Shown here one piece after another: positions 1 through 6,489 of a DNA stretch of 12,404 nucleotides (position 1 is its first letter; every line of letters begins with the position of its first letter). A model generated the notes under the pieces. That model had not been told where the DNA came from. It did not search any database and saw nothing but the letters and a program-made list of their open reading frames with translations. The DNA comes from Candidatus Uhrbacteria bacterium. GTDB taxonomy: Bacteria > Patescibacteriota > Patescibacteriia > JACQRZ01. The stretch lies in NCBI GenBank assembly GCA_016209345.1, contig JACQWH010000048.1, positions 1 to 12,404 of the forward strand, written 5' to 3'. The translations under genes were made by a program, and so were the position numbers.

Positions 1-377
1 CTTATAAGCCCGTACAAATTTCCGAATGTCAAATTCTGTTGCGCCCACCGGTACTTCCGCAGTCATACCGTCCACTGGACGGTATTTCCTTTGCCCATGC
101 GCCGCTCAAACTGCCACCGGCAGTTCGATCGGCGCAAAACTGCTGACATTCTGTCATTGTTTTGCTGCTGCCCGTTCGAGTCCCTGTGTGCAAAAATTTC
201 ACTGTGTTCAATTTTGCGCCCACCGGGACTCGCCTACAAGTAAATTTTCTGCAGAAAATTTCTCGCAGGCCGCCCCCTCGCGGTTCGGTCTGCTGACCGA
301 ACATCGCTGCGGTCTTCGAGTCACGGACGTGACACAAGCAGTTGTGTCACTTGGACTTGATTTCATTTCATTCAATC
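1..377. repeat. Gene-free region with tRNA-Lys 3'-end copies and stem-loops
   Basis: I see no credible gene here. The 3' end of the neighbouring tRNA-Lys, which on the + strand reads GCGCCCACCGGGACTCG at 379-395, recurs exactly at 216-232 and more weakly at 41-53. The similarity extends some 20 bases to the left as a degenerate AT-rich tract. Two degenerate copies of its T-arm in the opposite orientation contain TTCGAGTC, at 171-195 and 311-330. The copy at 177-195 and the one at 212-232 form an imperfect inverted repeat. Between them lie self-complementary stretches: a perfect 9-bp palindrome (66-84), hairpins at 109-125, 134-165, 284-301 and 329-350, and a palindrome at 245-258. This resembles a decayed array of tRNA-derived or REPIN-like repeats, or old attachment sites of elements integrating at the tRNA. 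No integrase is visible. Confidence 0.6.
329..350. repeat. Perfect 9-bp inverted repeat near the tRNA 3' end
   Basis: GTGACACAA (329-337) pairs perfectly with TTGTGTCAC (342-350) around a 4-nt loop. It lies 28 nt past the tRNA-Lys 3' end in the direction of tRNA transcription. No T-run follows on the minus strand, so it is not a canonical intrinsic terminator. It may still act as a processing or 3'-end structure. Confidence 0.5.
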
Positions 378-449
378 TGCGCCCACCGGGACTCGAACCC
401 AGAACCATCAGCTTAAAAGGCTGTTGCTCTACCATTGAGCTATGGGCGC
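378..449 (-). tRNA. tRNA-Lys (anticodon UUU)
   Basis: The reverse strand folds into a complete cloverleaf of 72 nt. The acceptor stem is GCGCCCA/TGGGCGC, the D-arm GCTC/GAGC has a 7-nt loop, and the anticodon loop CTTTTAA reads anticodon TTT (UUU, lysine). The T-arm is CTGGG-TTCGAGT-CCCGG and the discriminator is A. The outermost anticodon-stem pair (27-43) is an A-A mismatch; every other stem pairs, with a single T-G wobble in the T-stem. CCA is not encoded, so it must be added after transcription. The gene is transcribed away from dnaB. The loop and stems are unambiguous, so identity is secure. The T-arm/acceptor end is repeated several times just downstream (1-377). Confidence 0.95.
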
Positions 450-502
450 ATATCATTTTTGAGAACATCGCAACGGCTACATGATGTCAAAAATATGTTT
501 CT

Positions 503-530
503 ATCATAGCGTTTTTCTAAAAAAACACAA
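503..530 (-). promoter_or_regulatory. Candidate promoter for tRNA-Lys
   Basis: On the minus strand, TTGTGT (525-530) and TATGAT (503-508) are separated by 16 nt. The -10 matches the sigma-70 consensus at 5 of 6 positions and the -35 at 3 of 6. Transcription would start near 496, giving a 5' leader of about 45-50 nt. A second minus-strand TTGACA (485-490) lies closer to the tRNA but lacks a good -10 box. Assignment is tentative. Confidence 0.35.
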
Positions 531-586
531 TAAACCGGCAAAAAATGGTGTGCATAACTCGGTGCATATCTTACCATTTCAGGCGC

Positions 587-615
587 TTGCCCAAACCCCC
601 CATATCCGATACACT
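587..615 (+). promoter_or_regulatory. Candidate dnaB promoter
   Basis: TTGCCC (587-592) and TACACT (610-615) are 17 nt apart, each with 4 of 6 consensus matches. Transcription would start around 622, leaving a leader of about 16 nt before the dnaB ATG at 638. The spacing is ideal but the boxes are only moderate. Confidence 0.35.
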
Positions 616-637
616 GCATCTGATTTATTCTCTCCCT

Positions 638-2059
638 ATGGCGAAAGAGACAACCGTCAAAATCCCGCCCCACAACCTCGAAGCGGAACAATCCCTTTTG
701 GGCGCTCTGCTTATCGATAAAGACGCGATTATAAAAATTGCGGATACCGTCACACCCGATGATTTCTACAAGGATGCATACGGGTCTCTTTTCTCCGCCA
801 TGCTCGAACTTTATGAAAAGCATGAGCCGATTGACCTCCTGAGCTTAAGCAACTTGCTTGAAGAGCATGGAAAACTCGACACCATAGGCGGTCGAAGCAC
901 TATTATGGGACTTGCTGCGCTTGTGCCAAACGCGAGCAACGTCATTCATTACGCGCGCATCATTCAAAAAAAAGCGCTCCTCCGCCGACTCAACTCTGCC
1001 GCAGCGGAAATTTCTGAAATGTCTTTTCAGGGAGACGAGGAAGTATCAACAATTCTTGATAAAGCGGAACAGCGCATTTTTGCCGTCTCGCAAAAACTCC
1101 TCAAGCGCGTATTCGTCCCGCTGAAAGAAATTCTCTCCGACGCTTTTGAACGCATCGACGAGCTCCATCGGGAGCGCGGCAAGCTTCGGGGAATCCCGAC
1201 AGGGTTTCCTGATTTGGACAATATTCTTGCGGGCTTACAAAAGTCCGACCTTATTATTATCGCGGCTCGGCCATCTGTCGGTAAAACAAGCTTGGCTCTC
1301 GATATTGCGCGCCAGGCGGCCATAGCGGCAAAAAATGCCGTCGGCATCTTCAGTTTGGAAATGTCGAAGGAGCAGCTGGTTGACCGCCTTATTTGTTCCG
1401 AGGCGGGCGTTGATCTATGGAAAATGCGCACAGGCAAGCTCTCAGACGCGCCGGGCTCGGAGGATTTTTTGCGCATCGGCCATGCCATCAATTCGCTTTC
1501 CGAGGCAAAACTTTTTATCGACGATACGGCTTCGGCGAATATTTTGGAAATAAAAACAAAAGCGCGCCGCCTTCAAAGCGAACACGGACTTTCGCTTATC
1601 ATCCTTGACTATTTGCAGCTCATGGAATCGCCGACAAAGTCAGAGGGGCGCGTACAGGAAATTGCCGAAATTACCCGCGGACTGAAAGCAATCGCCCGCG
1701 AGCTCAATGTCCCCGTTGTTGCGCTGTCACAACTTTCTCGTGCCGTTGAATTAAGCAAACCGGCACTACCGAAACTCGCCCACCTGAGAGAAAGTGGATC
1801 CATAGAACAAGATGCGGACGTTGTCATGTTTATCTATCGAAAAGCGGCGGATCGAAATTATCGCATAGACGAGCTGCCTGAGGAGGAAAAGCACACGGCG
1901 GAAATACATATTGCCAAGCACCGCAATGGCCCGACCGGCACGGTTCGTCTTTTCTGGGATGAGCGACGCGCAAGCTTCCGCAATCTGGACCAAAAGCGCG
2001 ATTTTTCATTTTTTGACGAATCCCCGCAACAAGAACCGCCCCCTTCTGTCCCCTTCTAG
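638..2059 (+). CDS. dnaB: Replicative DNA helicase DnaB
   Basis: DnaB is the hexameric 5'-to-3' helicase that unwinds DNA at the replication fork and binds primase. The 473-residue product has the expected two halves. An N-terminal helical domain (about 1-110) opens with the family hallmark PPHNLEAEQSLLGALL. The C-terminal RecA-like ATPase domain contains Walker A ARPSVGKTS (K216), Walker B IILDYLQLM (D324), then ALSQLSRAVE and LRESGSIEQDADVVMFIYR, the family's DNA-binding and arginine-finger region. Length is typical and there is no intein. The frame is open back to an ATG at 545, but that adds 31 residues unlike DnaB, and the ATG at 638 gives the usual short lead-in (MAKETTVKIPPHN). No Shine-Dalgarno sequence precedes it. 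It is divergent from the tRNA-Lys gene. The short Pro/Gln-rich tail is not conserved. Confidence 0.97.
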   Translation: MAKETTVKIPPHNLEAEQSLLGALLIDKDAIIKIADTVTPDDFYKDAYGSLFSAMLELYEKHEPIDLLSLSNLLEEHGKLDTIGGRSTIMGLAALVPNASNVIHYARIIQKKALLRRLNSAAAEISEMSFQGDEEVSTILDKAEQRIFAVSQKLLKRVFVPLKEILSDAFERIDELHRERGKLRGIPTGFPDLDNILAGLQKSDLIIIAARPSVGKTSLALDIARQAAIAAKNAVGIFSLEMSKEQLVDRLICSEAGVDLWKMRTGKLSDAPGSEDFLRIGHAINSLSEAKLFIDDTASANILEIKTKARRLQSEHGLSLIILDYLQLMESPTKSEGRVQEIAEITRGLKAIARELNVPVVALSQLSRAVELSKPALPKLAHLRESGSIEQDADVVMFIYRKAADRNYRIDELPEEEKHTAEIHIAKHRNGPTGTVRLFWDERRASFRNLDQKRDFSFFDESPQQEPPPSVPF

Positions 2060-2079
2060 ATCGCTGCTATATTTTTCAC

Positions 2080-2108
2080 TTCAGAATTTTCTGTGGTTCA
2101 TGTATACT
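2080..2108 (+). promoter_or_regulatory. Promoter-like sequence abutting the large hairpin
   Basis: TTCAGA (2080-2085) and TATACT (2103-2108) are 17 nt apart. The left arm of the 2109-2269 hairpin begins at the next base. If active, it would transcribe the hairpin and possibly recR downstream. The -10 is good (5 of 6), the -35 moderate (4 of 6). Confidence 0.3.
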
Positions 2109-2269
2109 ACCAAGCACCAAATCAAAAATCTCAAATCACAAATAAATCATAATTCATAAAATCCAAAACAACAATACCCGCCTTTTGAATTTTGGATTTG
2201 AAATTTATTTGGAGCTTGGAATTTTGAATTTGTGATTTACGCCGTGTGTTTTTTGATTTGGTGCTTGGT
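2109..2269. repeat. Large nested inverted repeat in the dnaB-recR gap
   Basis: The outer arms are a perfect 20-bp match (2109-2128 against 2250-2269). Inside them 2133-2143 pairs with 2228-2238 over 11 bp, and 2159-2168 pairs with 2190-2199 over 10 bp. The sequence is AT-rich and built from recurring words such as AAATC, GGATTT and TTGGAATTT. The whole gap 2060-2377 has no gene; apart from this structure I see only a TATAAT at 2295-2300 without a well-spaced -35, which might serve recR. I recall similar low-complexity hairpins between genes in Parcubacteria assemblies, so this is probably a dispersed non-coding or mobile repeat, not a one-off. Confidence 0.75.
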
Positions 2270-2377
2270 TGTCGGATCCTCGTGATTTTGAATCTATAAT
2301 TTTATTCGATGCTGTATCCATACGAAAGTCGGGAGAATCTTATATTCATTATAAATTCCTGCTAGCTGCAAACGCGA

Positions 2378-2992
2378 ATGCCTGCATACCCCCAACACAT
2401 TCAGTCCCTGATTGATTATTTTGCCCGCTTTCCCGGTATCGGTGAGAAATCAGCGCAGCGTTTTGTTTTTTTTCTTCTGCGCCAACCGGCTGCTGAACTG
2501 ATGAAGCTTGCCAAACTCATCATGAACCTTCCCGACGCGATTACCGTCTGCGCGCAATGCCACAACTACTCGGACAAAGCGCCCTGCTTCCTGTGCGCGT
2601 CGCAAAGCCGGGATCAGGCGACAATTTGCGTCGTTGCGGCAAGCCATAATGTCGCATCCATAGAGCGCACTGGTGAATATCGCGGCACATATCATGTCCT
2701 CCATGGCACGCTCAATATTCTGGAGGGAGTGACCCCGGATAAGCTGAAAATACGCGAGCTTGTACTGCGCGTAAAAGACACCCAGAAAAAAATCCGCGAG
2801 GTCATTTTGGCATTCAACCCCGACCTGGAAGGAGAAAGCACCATGCTCTACCTTTCAAAAATCCTCAAGTCCTATCCCATACGCGTCACGCGCCTTGCCC
2901 AAGGACTCCCGCGCGGCGCCGACATAGAGTACGCGGATGATAATACGTTATCCGACGCGCTCCGCTCGCGCCGCGAACTTCAGAGAGAATAG
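2378..2992 (+). CDS. recR: Recombination protein RecR
   Basis: RecR works with RecF/RecO to load RecA at gaps during recombinational repair. The 204-residue protein has family length and domain order: helix-hairpin-helix RFPGIGEKSAQR (17-28), a four-Cys zinc finger (C58, C61, C70, C73), a Toprim domain (about 80-175) with IERTGEYRGTYHVLHG and ILAFNPDLEGEST, and the C-terminal LPRGADIEYADDNTLSDAL. The Toprim segment usually reading CVVE reads CVVA (A87), so the acidic residue there is lost; RecR is not catalytic, so function may be unaffected. The ATG at 2378 lacks a Shine-Dalgarno site and is the only start in the window without T at -1. The TAG stop is formed by a TA and the first base of the adjacent palindromic element, so the last residues may differ from the ancestral protein. 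Confidence 0.96.
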   Translation: MPAYPQHIQSLIDYFARFPGIGEKSAQRFVFFLLRQPAAELMKLAKLIMNLPDAITVCAQCHNYSDKAPCFLCASQSRDQATICVVAASHNVASIERTGEYRGTYHVLHGTLNILEGVTPDKLKIRELVLRVKDTQKKIREVILAFNPDLEGESTMLYLSKILKSYPIRVTRLAQGLPRGADIEYADDNTLSDALRSRRELQRE

Positions 2993-3164
2993 AGACCTCT
3001 GCAAAAGGGCTTCCCGGTCATTTTTGAGTCAGTTTTGTTCCAAAAAAGATGATGGATGAGGAGGAATACTTGCTGTATTCCCACGAGTTCAGCGCTTTTT
3101 TGGGGCGAAACTGGACAAAAATGAGCCGGAAGAAATTAACATAATGGACTTTTGCAGAGGTCTC
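2992..3164. mobile_element. MITE-like palindromic element between recR and typA
   Basis: Sixteen-bp perfect terminal inverted repeats, GAGACCTCTGCAAAAG (2992-3007) and its complement (3149-3164), are flanked on both sides by TA (2990-2991, 3165-3166), consistent with a TA target duplication. The interior is also foldable: 3014-3026 against 3116-3129 (one bulge), 3031-3037 against 3106-3112, 3040-3048 against 3095-3103, and an apical hairpin of 7 bp (3063-3069/3075-3081, loop TTGCT). The 173-bp element therefore forms one long imperfect hairpin. It encodes no protein, so it would need a transposase in trans. TA flanks would suit an IS630/mariner-type or some IS5-group enzymes, but I cannot assign a family. 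Confidence 0.8.
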
Positions 3165-3173
3165 TATAAGTAT

Positions 3174-4970
3174 ATGAATATTCGAAATGTCGCCATCATT
3201 GCGCACGTTGACCACGGCAAGACCACACTTGTCGATGCGCTGCTGCGCCAGTCAAAAGTACAGTTTGGGAAAGATACGAACGAAGAGCTTATTATGGACT
3301 CAAACGAGCTTGAGCGCGAACGCGGCATTACCATTTTTTCAAAAAACGCCTCTTTTCGTTTTGGCGACGTGAAGATAAATATCATCGATACGCCGGGACA
3401 CGCGGATTTTGGCGGAGAAGTGGAGCGCGTGTTGAAAATGGCAGACGGCGTGCTTTTGCTTGTCGATGCCCAGGAAGGTCCCAAGCCGCAAACACGGTTT
3501 GTTTTGAAAAAAGCGCTCGAGGCGGGACATAAAATCATTCTTGTCATCAATAAGATAGACAAGCCGAATGCCCGCGTCACCTTTGCTCTTGAAAAGACAT
3601 TTGAACTTTTTATCGATCTTGGCGCAACTGACGAACAGGTTGACTTTCCCGTCCTGTACGCCGCCGCGCGTCTTGGCAAGGCCGGCATTGCCGCGGATTT
3701 GGATGCGATGGAAGACATTACGCCCGTATTCGACGCCATTGTGAAATATATTCCCGCGCCCAGTGGAGATGCCAGCGCGCCATTCCAAATGCTCGTCACG
3801 TCATTGGCGCAAGATCAGTTTAAGGGAAAGACCGCAGTTGGACGCATTGCAAACGGAACAGTGAAGTACGGAGAATCTGTTGTGCGGATTGCACGCGATG
3901 GAACGAAAAGTTCTCAGAAAGTGAGCGCACTGATGACATTTGAAGGGCTTGGCCGTATTGATGCGCAAAGCGCGCAAGCCGGTGATGTTGTTGCCATTGC
4001 CGGCATACCCGACATTACGATTGGCGATACGATTGCCGACAAGGAGAATCCGATGCCGCTACCGGTTATCGACATTGAGCATCCAACCGTGAAGATGACG
4101 TTTGCCGTGAATGCTTCGCCGTTTGCCGGACGTGAAGGGCAGTATTGCACATCGCGCAATATCTCTCAGCGACTTTTTAAGGAGCTGGATACCGACGTTG
4201 CGCTGCGCGTGGAGCAGGGGGGCGGTGCCGATGAATTTATCGTCAGCGGACGCGGAGAACTTCACCTTGCCATTCTTATCGAACGCATGCGCCGCGAAGG
4301 GTTTGAGCTGCAAGTATCCCGTCCCGAAGTGATTATGCAAGAAATCAACGGCGTGATGTGCGAACCGATGGAGGATGTCTGGATTGATGTACCGGAAGAA
4401 CATGTCGGTGTTGTGATTGAAAATATGGGAAATCGCAAAGGAGAATTAAAAAATATGCACGTTGATAACGGTCATGCATCGTTTCACTTTGTCATCCCGA
4501 CGCGCGGGCTTATCGGGTATCGCAATGAATTTATGACCCAGACGCGCGGCATGGGAATCATGGACACCTTATTCAAGGATTACGAACCGCACATTGCTGA
4601 TTTTGTCTCAGCATCTCATGGATCGTTGGTCGCATTTGAGGCGGGAACCAGCAATAGCTACGGGATGATCAATGCTCAGGAACGCGGCGTGCTGTTTATA
4701 AAGCCGGGCGAGGAAGTGTACACAGGGCAAATTATCGGACAAAATGCAAAGGCCGAGGACCTTGAAGTTAATATCTGCAAAGAAAAACGGCTTTCCAATA
4801 TGCGATCAAAAGGCGACGGTGTGTCGGAAGGACTCAATACGCCGCGCGAGATGGGGCTGGAAAACGCGCTTGAATATATCGGCGATGATGAGCTTGTCGA
4901 GGTGACGCCGAAAAGTATTCGCATGAGGAAGAAAGTTCTCGATCCCCTTGAGCGAAAAAGGAAGAAATAA
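3174..4970 (+). CDS. typA: Ribosome-associated GTPase TypA/BipA
   Basis: TypA/BipA is an EF-G-like translational GTPase that binds ribosomes, aids assembly of the large subunit and is needed under stress or cold. The 598-residue protein is of normal length. G-domain motifs are G1 AHVDHGKTT (10-18), G2 GITI (51-54), G3 DTPGH (72-76) and G4 NKID (126-129). Domain II, the EF-G III/V-like domains and the BipA-specific C-terminal domain (TRGLIGYRNEFMTQTRG, then NICKEKRLSNMRS) follow. The start at 3174 gives the standard family opening MNIRNVAIIAHVDHG; the frame extends to 3144, but that part lies in the terminal repeat of the upstream element. AGAGG at 3156-3160 is too far upstream to be a good ribosome-binding site. 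No convincing promoter lies in the short gap, so it may be read through from recR. Confidence 0.97.
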   Translation: MNIRNVAIIAHVDHGKTTLVDALLRQSKVQFGKDTNEELIMDSNELERERGITIFSKNASFRFGDVKINIIDTPGHADFGGEVERVLKMADGVLLLVDAQEGPKPQTRFVLKKALEAGHKIILVINKIDKPNARVTFALEKTFELFIDLGATDEQVDFPVLYAAARLGKAGIAADLDAMEDITPVFDAIVKYIPAPSGDASAPFQMLVTSLAQDQFKGKTAVGRIANGTVKYGESVVRIARDGTKSSQKVSALMTFEGLGRIDAQSAQAGDVVAIAGIPDITIGDTIADKENPMPLPVIDIEHPTVKMTFAVNASPFAGREGQYCTSRNISQRLFKELDTDVALRVEQGGGADEFIVSGRGELHLAILIERMRREGFELQVSRPEVIMQEINGVMCEPMEDVWIDVPEEHVGVVIENMGNRKGELKNMHVDNGHASFHFVIPTRGLIGYRNEFMTQTRGMGIMDTLFKDYEPHIADFVSASHGSLVAFEAGTSNSYGMINAQERGVLFIKPGEEVYTGQIIGQNAKAEDLEVNICKEKRLSNMRSKGDGVSEGLNTPREMGLENALEYIGDDELVEVTPKSIRMRKKVLDPLERKRKK

Positions 4971-4984
4971 GGTGAATACAAAAA

Positions 4985-5014
4985 ATGTTCCGAAACGGCA
5001 TGTTCCGAAACGGC
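4985..5014. repeat. Tandem 15-bp direct repeat upstream of the helicase promoter
   Basis: ATGTTCCGAAACGGC occurs twice head to tail (4985-4999, 5000-5014), ending one base before the -35 box of the helicase promoter. Each copy has the small dyad CCGAAACGG. Its position suits a double binding site for a regulator contacting RNA polymerase. No regulator gene is nearby. Confidence 0.6.
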
Positions 5015-5015
5015 C

Positions 5016-5044
5016 TTGACAATTCAAGGTCAATAGGGTATACT
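5016..5044 (+). promoter_or_regulatory. Strong sigma-70-type promoter for the DEAD-box helicase
   Basis: TTGACA (5016-5021) is a perfect -35, spaced 17 nt from TATACT (5039-5044), which matches 5 of 6. It is the best promoter in the window. Transcription should begin near 5051, producing a leader of about 85 nt before the helicase start. Small inverted repeats (CCTTG/CAAGG, 5014-5029; TTGAC/GTCAA, 5016-5033) overlap the -35 and spacer and could be an operator. Confidence 0.75.
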
Positions 5045-5103
5045 TAATGGAATTAGTAAAGCGATGATGATATCGCTGTGCTCGAAGTTTTGCGTCACTT
5101 TTT

Positions 5104-5135
5104 AATATGGCCCAGATCCCTCGGGCCATATTTTT
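5104..5135 (+). terminator. Terminator-like hairpin directly before the helicase start codon
   Basis: AATATGGCCC (5104-5113) pairs perfectly with GGGCCATATT (5123-5132) around a 9-nt loop, and five T residues run from 5131 to 5135, up to the ATG at 5136. It has the form of an intrinsic terminator, but lies inside the leader driven by the 5016-5044 promoter. It may attenuate the helicase, end a short leader RNA, or hide the start codon. It could also stop readthrough from typA. Confidence 0.65.
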
Positions 5136-6440
5136 ATGAAAGACGGTGTTCAGCCGGTGCAATCGGGTTTTCATACCTTGTCGATTGCGCCAAAACTTCT
5201 TCGTATTGTTGAAGGTCTTGGATTCGAAACCCCAACGCCTATTCAGCATGGTGCAATACCCCCCGCCATTGAAGGAAGGGATATTTTGGGCATTGCGCAG
5301 ACCGGGACCGGAAAAACATTGGCTTTTGCCGTCCCGCTCATTCAGCGGCTTTCCGTGACGGGCCGCGGGCTTATTATCGTGCCAACTCGCGAGCTTGCAC
5401 TCCAAGTCGACGAGACATTTCGAAAACTCGGGAGGACCATTGGTCTCAAGACAGTTGTGCTTATCGGCGGGGGGCATATGGATACGCAGCTTCGCACTCT
5501 GCGTACATACCCTCATGTAATTATTGGAACGCCGGGGCGCATTAACGATCACATTGAACGGAAAACGCTCAAACTCGACGCGGTGTCAGTGCTTGTCCTC
5601 GATGAGGCAGACCTCATGCTTGATATGGGGTTTATGCCTCAGATTAATCGTATTCTGGAAACCGTTCCAAAAATACGTCAGACCATGCTGTTTTCAGCAA
5701 CCATGCCCCCCGCGATTGGCAAGCTCGCGGCAACGTATATGACCGAACCGGTGCGCGTCGAAATAGCCCGATCGGGAAGCATCCCCGAGATGATAGAACA
5801 AGAGGTGCGCTATGTCGATGCAAAAGGAAAGACAGCGCTTCTTGACGCGCTCCTCAAAGAACGCCATGGCTCAGCCATTGTCTTTGTGCGCTCAAAGCAC
5901 GGTGCGAAAAAATTGTGTACCGATCTCAATCATCTCACCTATACGGCAACGGAGATTCATTCGAATCGCACGCTTGCCCAGCGGCGGTTTGCCCTGGACG
6001 GATTCAAAGCGGGAAAGAAGCGCGTGTTGGTTGCGACCGATATTGCGGCACGGGGTATCGATGTATCAAGCGTCGCGCTGATTGTGAATTACGATTTGCC
6101 GGAAAATCCCGAGGACTATATCCACCGCATCGGAAGGACGGGGCGCGCGGGACTCAAAGGTCATGCGGTATCTTTTGCCACGCCGGCACAGCGACATCTC
6201 GTCTACCGCATTGAGCGGCTGATGCAGGCAGCCATTCCCGTGACCGGCAAAGTACCCTTCAATATCCAAGAACGCCATGGTGACGTGCCACCCGAAAAGC
6301 GTCCCTTTCGTGGACGCGCGAAGCGGACATCGTATTCTCAAAATTACGGGTTCAGAAAAAAATTTCCCGGCAGCCGGCCAGGATTTGGCCCGAAGAGATT
6401 TTCGCCTTCACGCGATCATCGGAGGCGCCTGCAAAAATAG
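5136..6440 (+). CDS. DEAD-box RNA helicase (RhlE-like)
   Basis: This is an ATP-dependent RNA helicase that would remodel structured RNA in ribosome assembly, mRNA decay or cold adaptation. The 434-residue protein carries all core motifs: Q motif GFETPTPIQ (29-37), I AQTGTGKT (54-61), Ia PTRELA (83-88), Ib TPGR (132-135), II DEAD (156-159), III SAT (187-189), IV IVFVRS, V TDIAARGID (301-309) and VI HRIGRTGRAG (330-339). After the helicase core comes a basic Arg/Gly/Phe-rich tail (about 389-434), typical of an RNA-tethering extension. RhlE is the closest recognised subgroup, but CsdA-like proteins are alternatives, so no symbol is given. The ATG at 5136 follows a terminator-like hairpin with no Shine-Dalgarno site; a GTG at codon 8 is another possible start. 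Control probably occurs in the leader. Confidence 0.95.
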   Translation: MKDGVQPVQSGFHTLSIAPKLLRIVEGLGFETPTPIQHGAIPPAIEGRDILGIAQTGTGKTLAFAVPLIQRLSVTGRGLIIVPTRELALQVDETFRKLGRTIGLKTVVLIGGGHMDTQLRTLRTYPHVIIGTPGRINDHIERKTLKLDAVSVLVLDEADLMLDMGFMPQINRILETVPKIRQTMLFSATMPPAIGKLAATYMTEPVRVEIARSGSIPEMIEQEVRYVDAKGKTALLDALLKERHGSAIVFVRSKHGAKKLCTDLNHLTYTATEIHSNRTLAQRRFALDGFKAGKKRVLVATDIAARGIDVSSVALIVNYDLPENPEDYIHRIGRTGRAGLKGHAVSFATPAQRHLVYRIERLMQAAIPVTGKVPFNIQERHGDVPPEKRPFRGRAKRTSYSQNYGFRKKFPGSRPGFGPKRFSPSRDHRRRLQK

Positions 6441-6450
6441 CTGGCGGATA

Positions 6451-6459
6451 TGCTATACT
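6451..6459 (+). promoter_or_regulatory. Extended -10 promoter for gpsA
   Basis: TGCTATACT carries the TGn extension directly before the -10 hexamer TATACT (6454-6459). The -35 region is weak, as expected for an extended -10 promoter. Transcription would start near 6466 and give a leader of about 24 nt before the gpsA ATG at 6490. Confidence 0.45.
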
Positions 6460-6489
6460 AAAAAAAGAGGCATCATACGCCAGCAGTAT

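Noticed and set aside
171..195. T-arm-like sequence GTTCGAGTCCC suggesting a second tRNA on the + strand
   Set aside because: The bases flanking the loop do not pair as a T-stem, and no acceptor, D or anticodon arms are found upstream. It is treated as a degenerate repeat copy.
1..377. CRISPR array
   Set aside because: Only two or three unequal copies at uneven spacing of over 160 bases, with hairpins between them and no cas genes.
26..484. 152-codon open frame on the + strand (and a 102-codon one on the minus strand at 29-337)
   Set aside because: The + frame runs across the tRNA-Lys gene and both cross the hairpin repeats. Translations show no family features, so they are chance frames in a repeat region.
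545..637. N-terminal extension of DnaB from the ATG at 545
   Set aside because: The extra 31 residues do not resemble DnaB, and the extension covers the likely promoter. ATG 638 gives the standard family start.
3144..3173. Upstream TypA start at 3144
   Set aside because: It lies in the terminal inverted repeat of the palindromic element, and TypA proteins begin at MNIRNVAIIAHVDHG.
4806..5552. Long minus-strand open frame (248 codons) across the typA end and helicase start
   Set aside because: It is antisense to two clear genes and the strong promoter, with no recognisable motifs. Other minus-strand frames such as 3164-3799 and 6453-7001 were rejected for the same reason.
6277..6489. Extension of GpsA upstream to 6277
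   Set aside because: This region is the helicase gene in another frame. The Rossmann motif requires the start at 6490.
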